Shown: positions 14,888 to 23,240, counted from the first letter of the stretch. The stretch: DNA of 64,000 bases from SIG701 sp045539595 (GCA_045539595.1 JAZQFQ010000092.1:7648-71647); one strand, 5' to 3'. Numbers and translations are program-made. Notes: generated by a model from the letters alone, not told the origin.

Positions 14888-17527
14888 CTATGCGGTGGTG
14901 TAGTTGGTGATGTCAAGGACCTGGACGAACTCGCACTCGGTCAGGTCGAAGGTGGTGAGGGAATGATTCGAGACGGAGACGAGCGACCAGAGGCTGCCGC
15001 CGTACCAGTAGAAGCGGCGCAGGAGCTCCGGTCCGACCTGCATGCCGTCCAGGCGGACGCGGCAGCGCATGACCTTGCCGTGGACGCTGAGGCGGTCGCG
15101 GACGTACTTCTGCCAGCGCTTGAGGTAGACGGTGCCGGAGGTGTAGGTGAGCCCGGGGATGTCCACCTCGCGCGGGATCCCGAAGTCCAGGGACTGGTAG
15201 ACGTCGCGGCGCGTGAGGTCCAGGGAGGTGAGGATGACGTAGCGGGAGAAGGTCGGGAGGACCTGGGCGGAGTCGCCTGCACCCAGGATCCAGCAGGGTC
15301 CGCCGTTGAGGGTGTCCATGACCGGGAGGTCGTCGGATAGGTGGTAGAAGATCTGCGACGGTGCGCCCCGGTAGAAGAGCATCACGTCCGCGCCGTCGAC
15401 CGGGGCGTTCTCCGCGTCCCTGAACTCGGCCCGCTCGTTGAAGTCGTAGCCCGGGAAGTCGGCGTTCAGCGGGTCGGCGGTGGCGGTGCCCGGGATGACC
15501 ACGTCGAAGTCCTTGGCCTCGCCGGTGTCGTCCCAGAGGGTGAACTTGTTGCCCGGATCCATGAAGACGGACGGGAACCATCTGGCGCCCGGGGTGGTGA
15601 GCTGGGAGAAATACTTGCTGCGGGCCTGGACGGCGGCGCACGACTTGAGGACGGAGCCGGAGAGCAGGTCCTTGGTCTGGGCGTCGAAGTCGTAGCCGGT
15701 GTCGATGCGCTGGATCCCGTGCTGGACGCCGGAGGTGCGGAGGTACTCCTGCTCGAAGCGTCCGCCGACGGATTCGTGGCGGAGCTCGTACCATTTGGCG
15801 TCGAAGGTCAGGGGCTGGATGTCGACGGAGGGATTGTCGACGCGGTCGGTGAGGTCCACGGTCGTAGCCTGGTAAAAGGTCTCCCGGCGAAGGATCTGCA
15901 CGGACCGCTTCTGCCGGTCGGCCAGGAGGACGAGCCCGAAGGCCTTGCAGAAGGCGACCAGGTAGTCGGCCGGGGTCTTGCTGGTGCTCAGGAGCATCTC
16001 CTTGGTGACGGTGGCGCCGCTGCGGAGGGCGTCACCGGACTCGTAGGAGTTGGTCCCGGATCCGGAGGGGGCTGCGGCGGCCGTGGGCGTGTAGCCGGTG
16101 CCGGCGTCGGTGTAGAGCTGGCCGAGCGAAGAGCTGCCGCCGGTGCCGCCGCCGAAGAGGGCGCCCGCGTCGGAGATGTGTGCGACGTAGGCGGTGACCT
16201 GGATGTCGATCCGGGCGATGTTCTGCCCGGTGACCTCGGTGGTGAGGTCTCGCTGGCGCAGGTATGCCCCGCCGCTGGGTGCGTAGCCGTGGTCCTGCTC
16301 GGCCGGCGCGAAGGAGGCGCCCATCTGGGGCGTGTAGCCCAGGGCCGAGGCCAGGGCGGAGGGGTCGATGACGTCCGCGGACTTGCAGATGGTCTTGACC
16401 GGACCGGCGGCGACCATGGTGCTGTCGGAGCCGTAGGCCACGGCCTGCACGAAGAGGATCTGCTGGGTGTAGCCGTCCGGGATGTAGGACTGGCCGGCCA
16501 CGCGCTTCCAGGAGCGGAGGGTGGATGCCGGAGCGCCCGGGACGGTGTACGCCAGGGCGGAGGTGAGGCGGGCGGTGACGTCGCTCCCGGCGGGGACGTT
16601 GCTCAGGAAGAAGCGGCCCACCACCTTGCCGGCCGCGTACTGCTGGAAGGTGACGGTGGCGCCGCCGCTCGTCTTCTTGTAGGTGCCGAGGCTCGGGAGC
16701 AGCGGGCGCGTCAGCCAGGTGTTCTGGTAGCCGATGGTCACATCGCTGAGGTCGACGTCCCAGCCGCCGTTGTTGAGGGGGTTGGCGATGGCTTCCAGGA
16801 TCTTCGCCATGGAGACCACCGGGCGCTGGAGGTAGGACCGCAGGTCGCGGACCTCCCACTCGTCCTTCTCCCCGGAGAGGGTGATGAGGGTGACGCCGTC
16901 CTTGGTGTTGTAGCCCGCCGGGACGGTGAGGCCCACGTCCCCGGGAGCGGCCACGGCCTTGTCAGCGCTGAAGTCGGAGGGTACTCCGTTGTAGCAGGGC
17001 GCGAAGTTGATGACGTCCCACTTCTCCGGCTTGGAGGTGTCCCCGGCCAGCCGGGCCCAGGCATCCCGGACCGTCTGTAGGGTGATGGTGAAGTCGAGGT
17101 CCACGCCGTAGTCGAGGTCGGCGAGGCTGCGCTTGTTGCCGGCTCCGTCATAGGCGAGGCCGTAGAGGAAGTCGCCCAGGCCGCCGTAGAGGCTGACCCG
17201 GTAGGCGTCGCGGGTCACGCCGTTCAGCTTGGCGTAGCCGGAGAAGAGGACCTCCCCGGTCTCGGCGTAGATGGCGAAGGGGGTGCGCTTGGAGGCGTTG
17301 AAGTCCGGGCCGGATCCACCGGCACCGGCGAGGCGGTCCAGGCGGCCGGAGTGTCCGAAGATGCGGTCGTTGGCCGGGCACCTGGGGAGCTCCACCTCCT
17401 GGGTCCAGGAGTTACGGACGACGGCGGGGTTGGTCAGGTCCGAGAGCTGGACGTTGAGCAGGACGAGGCCGTCGTCGGCGAGGTCGGCCAGCTGGCCGTT
17501 GATGTAGAGGGAGATCCGGCGTCTCAT
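14888..17527 (-). CDS. Tail tip/baseplate protein
   Basis: This is a large 879-aa structural protein starting MRRRISLYINGQLADLADDGLVL. The N-terminal region (NVQLSDLTNPAVVRNSWTQEVELPRCPANDRIFGHSGRLDRL) is a recurrent opening of tail-associated proteins in Bacteroidota siphoviruses. The rest is beta-rich with a region like baseplate hub domains (DYLVAFCKAFGLVLLADRQKRSVQILRRETFY). The frame is open to 17,746, but the ATG at 17,525-17,527 fits the family and overlaps the upstream gene by 4 nt. It sits next to the tape measure. Confidence 0.7.
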   Translation of the reverse strand: MRRRISLYINGQLADLADDGLVLLNVQLSDLTNPAVVRNSWTQEVELPRCPANDRIFGHSGRLDRLAGAGGSGPDFNASKRTPFAIYAETGEVLFSGYAKLNGVTRDAYRVSLYGGLGDFLYGLAYDGAGNKRSLADLDYGVDLDFTITLQTVRDAWARLAGDTSKPEKWDVINFAPCYNGVPSDFSADKAVAAPGDVGLTVPAGYNTKDGVTLITLSGEKDEWEVRDLRSYLQRPVVSMAKILEAIANPLNNGGWDVDLSDVTIGYQNTWLTRPLLPSLGTYKKTSGGATVTFQQYAAGKVVGRFFLSNVPAGSDVTARLTSALAYTVPGAPASTLRSWKRVAGQSYIPDGYTQQILFVQAVAYGSDSTMVAAGPVKTICKSADVIDPSALASALGYTPQMGASFAPAEQDHGYAPSGGAYLRQRDLTTEVTGQNIARIDIQVTAYVAHISDAGALFGGGTGGSSSLGQLYTDAGTGYTPTAAAAPSGSGTNSYESGDALRSGATVTKEMLLSTSKTPADYLVAFCKAFGLVLLADRQKRSVQILRRETFYQATTVDLTDRVDNPSVDIQPLTFDAKWYELRHESVGGRFEQEYLRTSGVQHGIQRIDTGYDFDAQTKDLLSGSVLKSCAAVQARSKYFSQLTTPGARWFPSVFMDPGNKFTLWDDTGEAKDFDVVIPGTATADPLNADFPGYDFNERAEFRDAENAPVDGADVMLFYRGAPSQIFYHLSDDLPVMDTLNGGPCWILGAGDSAQVLPTFSRYVILTSLDLTRRDVYQSLDFGIPREVDIPGLTYTSGTVYLKRWQKYVRDRLSVHGKVMRCRVRLDGMQVGPELLRRFYWYGGSLWSLVSVSNHSLTTFDLTECEFVQVLDITNYTTA

Positions 17528-18528
17528 CTGCGGAAGCGCTCCTGCGCGAGCTGTGCGTTGAACTCGTAGACGGCCGGGCGGCGGCCGTTGCTGCGGTAGG
17601 TCTGCTCGTCGTGGGTGGTGTCGGTGAGGACCACCGGGCGCCAGACCATGTCGGCGAAGTCGAGGAGGTAGACGTCCGGGGAGTTGAGCAGGTGGTGCAT
17701 CTTCTCGCTCTGGTCGTCGGTGAGGATGCCGGTGCGGAGCGTCCACGCGGGGCTCACCTCGATGGCGTAGTCCCTGCGGCCGCGGGCCGTCGGGTCGGTG
17801 TTGTCGTAGTCGGTGTCGATGGTGTGGCGGACCAGGTCGTCACGCCGGACGGGTATGCCGTCCAGGACCAGGGTGTCCCAGCCGCCGAAGGCGTTGAAGT
17901 AGGCGACGAGGAAGCGGCTGCAGTTCTCGGCGACCTTCCAGGTGATGCCGTTGAAGGTCAGGGAGGCGAGGCCGTCGTAGGTTGCGAGGTCGAGGACCGC
18001 GGTGGCGGGGCCAGCTCCGGACCCGACCGCGAAGGAGCTGTTGAAGGACTGGTTGTAGGATCCGGCCGTGGTGAGGTCCACGGTCTGGGTGGTGCCGTCC
18101 TGGAAGATGAGCGTCACGGATCCCGGTGTACCGAGGTAGGAGGCCAGGAAGGGCTGGCGGGGGTCCAGCTCCGGGAGGATGGGGTCGGAGAGCGGCGTGG
18201 AGGCCGTGATTGTCCGGAGCTGGTCGTAGCTCCAGTCGGCCACGAAGGTGACGGTGTCGACGGCGGATCCTCCCACGACGGTCACGAAGGTCTCGGCGAT
18301 CCTGGCGGAGGGCGGCGGGAAGCTGGAGGCCGGGAGCGTGGATGCCAGGTAGTCGGCGCAGACGTCGTTGATGCGGGCGACCACGTCGGCAGATCCGGGG
18401 CGGCGGTAGGCCCGGCCGGCGTAGAGGAGCGTCCCGGCGGCGCTTCCGATGCGGATCTCGAAGTCGGCGGAGTCGGCGCCGGCGGCGAGGGTGACGATGC
18501 GGTCTTTCCAGATGGGTGCGAAGGGCAT
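17524..18528 (-). CDS. Distal tail-like structural protein
   Basis: This 334-aa beta-rich protein begins MPFAPIWKDRIVTLAAGADSADFEIRIGSAAGTLLYAGRAYRRPG. Its position directly upstream of the large tail-tip gene (4-nt overlap) suggests a distal tail or hub adaptor. The ending RPAVYEFNAQLAQERFRR is rich in Arg. It is the first gene after the late-promoter element at 18,540-18,575. Confidence 0.6.
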   Translation of the reverse strand: MPFAPIWKDRIVTLAAGADSADFEIRIGSAAGTLLYAGRAYRRPGSADVVARINDVCADYLASTLPASSFPPPSARIAETFVTVVGGSAVDTVTFVADWSYDQLRTITASTPLSDPILPELDPRQPFLASYLGTPGSVTLIFQDGTTQTVDLTTAGSYNQSFNSSFAVGSGAGPATAVLDLATYDGLASLTFNGITWKVAENCSRFLVAYFNAFGGWDTLVLDGIPVRRDDLVRHTIDTDYDNTDPTARGRRDYAIEVSPAWTLRTGILTDDQSEKMHHLLNSPDVYLLDFADMVWRPVVLTDTTHDEQTYRSNGRRPAVYEFNAQLAQERFRR

Positions 18529-18539
18529 GGCGTTTTCTC

Positions 18540-18575
18540 TTTTCCGGGAAATACCGAAAAAGCCGCCGATGTTAG
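18540..18575 (-). promoter_or_regulatory. Conserved bipartite late-promoter element, copy 3
   Basis: Minus strand: CTAACA (18570-18575), 14 nt, GGTATTTCCCGGAAAA (18540-18555), 11 nt to the ATG of the 18,528 gene. A terminator hairpin about 90 nt upstream ends the preceding unit, so this element starts a new transcript. Confidence 0.6.
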
Positions 18576-18663
18576 CGAAACGGGGGCCGTGGGCGGGCTT
18601 GAAGGTTCGGGCGGACTCCTTGGCCGTCCCCGCGCTTCACGGCCGCGGAAGGGGCGCATGAAT

Positions 18664-18696
18664 CAAAAATCCCCGGGCATCTCTCGACGGCCGGGG
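18664..18696 (-). terminator. Rho-independent terminator after the tail completion gene
   Basis: On the minus strand CCCCGG (18691-18696) pairs with CCGGGG (18671-18676) around a 14-nt loop, followed by ATTTTTG. It lies about 35 nt past the stop of the 18,733-19,230 gene. Confidence 0.5.
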
Positions 18697-18732
18697 GGTG
18701 TTGAAACAAAAGAAACAGAAAAAACAGTCCCG

Positions 18733-19230
18733 TCACGGGCGGACGGTCTTGATGATGTAGTCGTAGAGGTCGCGCTGGAGGGCGGCTTCGAGCTTGTCGC
18801 GGTAGGCGGTGATGACGGCGTCCTTGGTCTTCTGGAGGTCGTGGGTTCCTTCCGTCCCGACGCGGGAGATCTTGCGGCGGATGAGGTACTCCAGGGACTT
18901 GGGGCTGGGGATGCGGCCGGAGGCGTCCGGGCGCGGGATCACCGGCTTGAACTCGATCCAGCGGGCGATGGGTCCGGGCGGCGGCCAATGGGGGCGCGTC
19001 CCGGTCTCCAGGTATTTCCAGTAGTGCTCCAGGGTCATAGTCACCTCGTAGGCGGTGTCCCGGACGACGACCTGGGTGCGGATGGAGTTGAGCAGCTTGC
19101 GGGCGTCCGGGCCGAGGGTCGTGTAGTGGCCGTTGCGCTCGAGCTCGTCCTTGTAGCCGTCCCGCACGTCCCGGGCCATGTCCTTCAAAATGGAGCGGAG
19201 GTTGGTGAGGTTCAAAAGTTCGTCTGCCAT
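18733..19230 (-). CDS. Tail completion/neck-like protein
   Basis: This 165-aa protein contains LEHYWKYLETGTRPHWPPPGPIARWIEFK, the pattern of HK97 gp10-like neck or tail-completion proteins (a basic helix, then YLETGTRPH). The remainder is helical. It follows the tail chaperone and closes that transcription unit, with a terminator just downstream. Confidence 0.65.
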   Translation of the reverse strand: MADELLNLTNLRSILKDMARDVRDGYKDELERNGHYTTLGPDARKLLNSIRTQVVVRDTAYEVTMTLEHYWKYLETGTRPHWPPPGPIARWIEFKPVIPRPDASGRIPSPKSLEYLIRRKISRVGTEGTHDLQKTKDAVITAYRDKLEAALQRDLYDYIIKTVRP

Positions 19231-19231
19231 G

Positions 19232-19402
19232 TCAGTGTGTGTTTTGCCAGCGGGTGGTGGCGTCCTGGTCGCGGGCGTCCCGGTCTCGCCGGTAGGATAA
19301 TACGTTCAGGAACTCCCGGGCGGGCTTGCCGAAGACGACGTCCCAGGAGACGCGCATCGTCTCGCTCACTCGGTCGACGGCCGCGATCCATCCCCACCGG
19401 AC
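19232..19402 (-). CDS. Tail chaperone -1 frameshift extension (GT-like)
   Basis: This 56-residue segment (VRWGWIAAVDRVSETMRVSWDVVFGKPAREFLNVL...) has no good start of its own and lies in the -1 frame relative to the chaperone gene. Tail chaperones commonly make a short and an extended form by -1 slippage. A canonical heptamer TTTGGGG lies exactly in register (19,402-19,408). Slippage would give a protein of about 261 aa. The SWDVVF...EFLNVLSYRRD pattern is typical of such extensions. Confidence 0.65.
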   Translation of the reverse strand, partial: VRWGWIAAVDRVSETMRVSWDVVFGKPAREFLNVLSYRRDRDARDQDATTRWQNTH

Positions 19403-20016
19403 CCCAAAGAGGTCAGCGTCTCCACCAGGGTCTCCAGGTCCGCCAGCCGCTTGCGGATCCTCGCCGCCTTCGCCTTGTCCTTCTCCGTCCTGGCCAGCCG
19501 TGCCAAGAAGGACCGGGAAGTCCTGATCAATGCGGCGTATTTCGTCAAAAAAAAAGCGGACAGCGCGAGGACGTCGGAGACCATGAGCTCGCGGCGGATG
19601 GCGTCCTGGACCTCGGCGATGTCGTAGCCGTCGGCGTAGGTCTTGCCCCTGGGGATCAGGATGACGGAAATCAGCTCGACGAGCCGGGGGTCCCCTTCCG
19701 GGCAGAAGGTCTTGAAGTCGATGTACTGGGCGGTCGTGATCTTGCGGAGGTCGGTAGTGGGGACCAGGTCGAACCCGCCGAGCCGGTAGGAGGACGCGAT
19801 GCGCGGCGCGACGTGGACGGGGCGCTCGAGGAATCCGGCGGCGTCGGACCATGCCGACACGTCGGTGATGGGCGCGTTCAGGATCTCGCGCTCGGTCTTG
19901 CCGGTGAGGATGGCGAGGATGGCGATGCGGCGGTCGATGTCGTCCATCTCGCGCTCCTGGAGTGCGAGGATGTCGAGATAGTCGCCGAGGGGTAGTTCGT
20001 TGTGGCTTGTGATCAT
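19366..20016 (-). CDS. Tail assembly chaperone, short form (G-like)
   Basis: This 216-aa helical protein starts MITSHNELPLGDYLDILALQEREMDDIDRRIAILAILTGKTEREILNAP, an architecture typical of tail chaperones that coat the tape measure during assembly. The frame is open upstream to 20,607, but that part overlaps the large terminase; the ATG at 20,014-20,016 overlaps the terminase end by 4 nt. A T9 run (19,547-19,555) and a TTTGGGG heptamer are possible slip sites; the second is in correct register. Confidence 0.7.
   Translation of the reverse strand: MITSHNELPLGDYLDILALQEREMDDIDRRIAILAILTGKTEREILNAPITDVSAWSDAAGFLERPVHVAPRIASSYRLGGFDLVPTTDLRKITTAQYIDFKTFCPEGDPRLVELISVILIPRGKTYADGYDIAEVQDAIRRELMVSDVLALSAFFLTKYAALIRTSRSFLARLARTEKDKAKAARIRKRLADLETLVETLTSLGSGGDGSRPSTE
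19402..19408 (-). promoter_or_regulatory. Programmed -1 frameshift heptamer
   Basis: The minus strand reads T TTG GGG in the zero frame, i.e. XXXYYYZ with X=T, Y=G, Z=G. Both tRNAs can re-pair after a one-base backward slip. The zero-frame stop is 34 nt downstream, and the -1 frame stays open for another 56 residues. Confidence 0.6.
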
Positions 20017-21194
20017 CTGTGGATGTAGCTGAGGGTGTAGGTGCCGTAGCCCGGACGGGCGAAGGGCGTGACGCAGGCGTAGCGCAGGGCGTCGATGCCG
20101 TGGTTGAAGAAGTCGATCGGCTCCGGAGTGTAGGTGCCGTCGCTGCGCTGCTTGTAGAGGTACTTGCGGCCCTCGTCGAGCAGGTGCGTGGACCGGCGCG
20201 TGACGTAGATCTTCCAGGCGCGCAGCTGCTGCAGCTGCTCGTGGACCTTGGTGGACTTGTCGCAGGCCTTGACGTTGAGGCCGTGGCCGGAGATCTCGGA
20301 GATGGACTTGGGCTCGGCGGCGTCGGCGTAGACGGTGACGCCGGACCGGCGGATGCCGAGGCCCTTGAGGGCGGCGGCGATCTCGGGGTTGGTCATGCCG
20401 GTCTGCCAGAGCAGCTCGTCGGCGTAGATCTCCCGGCGGCCGGTGTGGATGAGGCAGCGGATGAGGGTCGTCGGGTCGTGCGTGAAGCCGAAGTCCATGC
20501 CCCACGACTCCACGAAGCCGGCGGGGTCGGGCATATCGTCCACGGGAATGAAGTCGAAGATCTGGCCCTCGATCTGTCCGATGAGGCCCAGGCCGTAGAC
20601 GCGCCACCAGTTTCCGGCGTCCTTGTTGGACTCGATCTCGCGGCGCACCTCGTCGGGGATGTACTGGTTATCCTTGTAGGTGGAGTGCACCATGGCGTAG
20701 CGGTCGCGCTTGGGGATGATCTCCGTCCCCCAGAAGGGCGCGGCCGGGTTGTAGTCGTACATGACTAGCCCGGAGGTTCGGGCTAGCATCTGGCGGACGG
20801 TGTCCCAGGCGAGCAGGTTCGCCTCGTTGAGGACCAGGCGGTCGCGGGCCGGGCCCAGGGCCTTGCCGGGCGCGTCATTGATCCCGAAGAACTCGATGAC
20901 TGAGCCGGTGTGGAAGGTGTAGGAGTTGGTGGACTTGGACCAGCGGGCCTCGTCCCAGGTGCCCAGGTCCTCGAGCGCGAAGCGGAAGTCGCGGATGGCG
21001 CCGACCTTGAGGTGCGTGAGGGTGTCGGAGCCGACGGTGGTGATGGTGGGCCGCTTGTCGTTGAGGGCGAGCAGGGCCGCCAGCTGCATCTCCGCGATGG
21101 TCTTGCCGGAGCGGGCCCCGCCCCGGTTGTCGATGAACCGGGGACCGGAGGCCAGGGCGGCGCAGATCTTCTCGAAGGTGCGGGTGGCGTGCAT
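20013..21194 (-). CDS. terL: Terminase large subunit (phage A)
   Basis: This 393-aa packaging motor has a Walker A motif GGARSGKT (residues 25-32), a Walker B strand with catalytic Glu in RLVLNEAN (about 121-126), and a C-terminal RNase H-like nuclease beginning WGMDFGFTHDP, with further acidic residues in VYADAAEP and FNHGIDALRYA. It resembles PBSX-type terminases. It follows the small subunit with a 1-nt overlap. Confidence 0.9.
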   Translation of the reverse strand: MHATRTFEKICAALASGPRFIDNRGGARSGKTIAEMQLAALLALNDKRPTITTVGSDTLTHLKVGAIRDFRFALEDLGTWDEARWSKSTNSYTFHTGSVIEFFGINDAPGKALGPARDRLVLNEANLLAWDTVRQMLARTSGLVMYDYNPAAPFWGTEIIPKRDRYAMVHSTYKDNQYIPDEVRREIESNKDAGNWWRVYGLGLIGQIEGQIFDFIPVDDMPDPAGFVESWGMDFGFTHDPTTLIRCLIHTGRREIYADELLWQTGMTNPEIAAALKGLGIRRSGVTVYADAAEPKSISEISGHGLNVKACDKSTKVHEQLQQLRAWKIYVTRRSTHLLDEGRKYLYKQRSDGTYTPEPIDFFNHGIDALRYACVTPFARPGYGTYTLSYIHR

Positions 21195-21631
21195 CAGTCG
21201 GCGTGGGTTTCGTTTTCAGGCGGCGCAGGCTGGGCGCCGTTCTCCAGGGCGCGCTGGAGGCCAGCAGCGGCGGCGGGGTCGGCCATCTTCACCTCGATGG
21301 TGGTGCCCTCGGTGTTGAGGTTGATGTCCTCGGTCAGGTAGCCGGCGGCCTTGAGGATGGCGTTGTAGGCCTGGGTGTCCGCCCGGCGGATGGCCTTGTC
21401 GAGCTGGCGGAGGTTCATTGCCACCTCGTTCGTCAGGTCCTTCGGGTTGATGCCGAAGCGCTCGAGGTCGGCCAGGATCTTTGGGTCCGGCTGACGGAGT
21501 GCAAGGAGATCCCGGACGAGTTTGCGGCCGGTGGACTTGAGCCTGCGCGCACGCCCGGACGCGCGCCCGCCTTTCGAGGCTTCTTCGACGGTTAGCTTGT
21601 GCTGTCCCGGGATGAGGTTTTCGTCGTTCAT
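21194..21631 (-). CDS. Terminase small subunit-like protein
   Basis: This 145-aa protein begins MNDENLIPGQHKLTVEEASKGGRASGRARRLKS. A basic N-terminus is followed by a helical region (KDLTNEVAMNLRQLDKAIRRADTQAYNAILKAAGYL) and a Pro/Glu-rich tail. Size and position directly before the large terminase support DNA recognition for packaging. The ATG lies 8 nt after the expected intact end of the upstream methyltransferase. Confidence 0.65.
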   Translation of the reverse strand: MNDENLIPGQHKLTVEEASKGGRASGRARRLKSTGRKLVRDLLALRQPDPKILADLERFGINPKDLTNEVAMNLRQLDKAIRRADTQAYNAILKAAGYLTEDINLNTEGTTIEVKMADPAAAAGLQRALENGAQPAPPENETHAD

Positions 21632-21678
21632 AAGTTGCTCATTTATTGAACCATTGGACTGCCATTTGATGCGCTACG

Positions 21679-22683
21679 TTAGCTAACATGGGGGGGGGGT
21701 ACGGACATACCCACCAACCAGCGGAGGCGGATTTTGTTCGGGGTTTTGTAGTCGCCCGGGAAGCCGGAGACGAGCCGCAGCTCCTTCTCGTTCAACTCCC
21801 TGGGGAATGACTGCAGCAGGGTGGACACCGTCGTGAGAGTGGGGACCACTCGGGACTCGACCGCCCAGCGGCGGGTGTAGCCGGTGAACCGTCCGAAGGC
21901 CCTGGCGTTGGTGTCATATAGCCGGGTATCGGAGGGCCGCGCGTTTTCAAAAAGACCATACTCGAAGTCCGTCATCGTCCTGGCCGTGTCATTCCGGTCG
22001 ATGACTTGCGAGAATGGGATGGGGGTCTCGTTGAACTCGAGGGCCAGCAAAGGGAAGCCGAGCTCGACGAGGGAGCCGATGACGAAGGTGCGCACCCGAT
22101 CCTGCGGGACGCCCATCGAGGCGGCGTTCAGGAGGAAGACCTGGCACTTGTAGCCGGCGTCCTGCATCGTGGTGAAGATGCGCTTCAGGTAGGATTTGGC
22201 GTTGCCCTTGGCGAGGCCGGAGACGTTCTCCAGGATGAAGGTGCGGGGGCGCAGCTTCTTGATGGTCTCGCAGTAGATGAAGACCAGGTCGTCGAGCGTC
22301 TGGAGTGCCTGGCCTTCGGCGAAAACCTTTTCCTTGCCCCACGCCTTCTCGCGGGAGCCTGCCATCGAGAAGGTCGAGCAGGGTGGCGAGCCGTCCAGGA
22401 CGTCGAGGTTGTAAAGCTCGTCCGGGAGGTCGTCCCGCTTGTTGAACTCGCGGAGGTCCTCGACGTAGAGGTGCCTGGGGTGGTGGTTCTCCTTGTAGAT
22501 GGCCGCGACCTTCGGGTCTATCTCCACGCCGCCAATGTGGTCGAAGCCGGCGAGTTTGTAGCCCATGGTGGAACCGCCGCCACAGATGAAGGTGCCGAAC
22601 ACCTTGAGCCCATTGGGCCGGATGCCCGGCGCGGGGTAGCCGTCGGCCAGCCGCCAGTCGTAGGGGAAGAGGTGCTCCGTCAT
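21679..22683 (-). CDS. DNA cytosine-5 methyltransferase with C10-tract frameshift
   Basis: This protein methylates cytosine C5. Motif I is FICGGGSTMGYKLAGF, the catalytic motif IV is DGSPPCSTFS (Cys nucleophile), motif VI is ILENVSG, and motif VIII has VPQDRVR. The conserved C-terminal ending (GMSVPP then M...VA...) is interrupted: a run of ten C on the minus strand (21,690-21,699) shifts the frame, so it ends PPPHVS. With nine C the frame would continue MLANVAHQMAVQWFNK and stop at 21,639, 8 nt before the next gene. This is either phase variation or a sequence error. The phage probably uses it to evade host restriction. Confidence 0.85.
   Translation of the reverse strand: MTEHLFPYDWRLADGYPAPGIRPNGLKVFGTFICGGGSTMGYKLAGFDHIGGVEIDPKVAAIYKENHHPRHLYVEDLREFNKRDDLPDELYNLDVLDGSPPCSTFSMAGSREKAWGKEKVFAEGQALQTLDDLVFIYCETIKKLRPRTFILENVSGLAKGNAKSYLKRIFTTMQDAGYKCQVFLLNAASMGVPQDRVRTFVIGSLVELGFPLLALEFNETPIPFSQVIDRNDTARTMTDFEYGLFENARPSDTRLYDTNARAFGRFTGYTRRWAVESRVVPTLTTVSTLLQSFPRELNEKELRLVSGFPGDYKTPNKIRLRWLVGMSVPPPHVS
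21690..21699. repeat. Homopolymer G10/C10 tract in methyltransferase gene
   Basis: Ten consecutive G on the plus strand lie near the 3' end of the methyltransferase gene. Loss of one base restores the expected C-terminus. Such tracts slip during replication and are also prone to sequencing error. Confidence 0.85.
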
Positions 22684-23240
22684 AGGCCGAGCAGTTTGAG
22701 GACGGCGTCTTCCGGCGCCGGTGCGATTTCACGGAGGGCGGCGGTGACGAAGTTGAACTCGTCCGGGGTTAGGGAGATTTCCACGACGACGCGGTCGTCG
22801 ACCGGAGCGGCGGGCCGGTCGCCCGGAGCCTGGGACGGTGCGCTGAAGTCGGGAAGGCCGTAGTCCGTGAGGTCGTAGTCGGTCCACTCGTTGGCGAGTG
22901 CGTCGGTGTCCCAGCTCCCAAACTTGGAGTTATCCTTGACGGCGATCTCCTTGAGCTTCGCCGAGGTGAACTCCTGGGCGGTGATGACGGCGCAGAGGAT
23001 TTCCTTCAGGCCGAGGTGCCGGCTGGCGGATACACGCATATTGCCGCCGATGGCGACGTAGCGGCAGTCGTGCTCCACGACGATCGGCGGGCGGGCTTCA
23101 GCGAGTTCGGGGATACGTTCGATGGAGGCGGCGAGCTTTTCCAGGCGCGCGAGCGACCAGGTGCGCGGGTTTCGCGGCAAGCCGGGAATCTGGCCTTCAT
23201 TGAGGTCGATCAGGTCGAGGGGGATGAGTTTAATTTCCAT
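22680..23240 (-). CDS. ParB-like nuclease-domain protein 1
   Basis: This 186-aa protein carries the ParB/Srx fold: LDLIDLNEGQIPGLPRNPRTW, ERIPELAEARPPIVVEH, the phosphate-binding GGNMRVSASRHLG, and the later KDNSKFGSWDTDALANEWTDYDL. The last segment is typical of phage ParB proteins associated with DNA modification. It overlaps the methyltransferase gene by 4 nt and its paralogue by 11 nt, so the three are translated together. A role in DNA modification or nicking is inferred from family and context. Confidence 0.75.
   Translation of the reverse strand: MEIKLIPLDLIDLNEGQIPGLPRNPRTWSLARLEKLAASIERIPELAEARPPIVVEHDCRYVAIGGNMRVSASRHLGLKEILCAVITAQEFTSAKLKEIAVKDNSKFGSWDTDALANEWTDYDLTDYGLPDFSAPSQAPGDRPAAPVDDRVVVEISLTPDEFNFVTAALREIAPAPEDAVLKLLGL

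Noticed and set aside
15341..17080. A 579-aa plus-strand frame
   Set aside because: Antisense to the tail-tip gene, Gly/Val/Glu-rich, no recognisable domain.
17611..19995. A 794-aa open frame on the plus strand
   Set aside because: It spans five opposite-strand structural genes and an intergenic region with promoter and terminator; antisense artefact of high GC.
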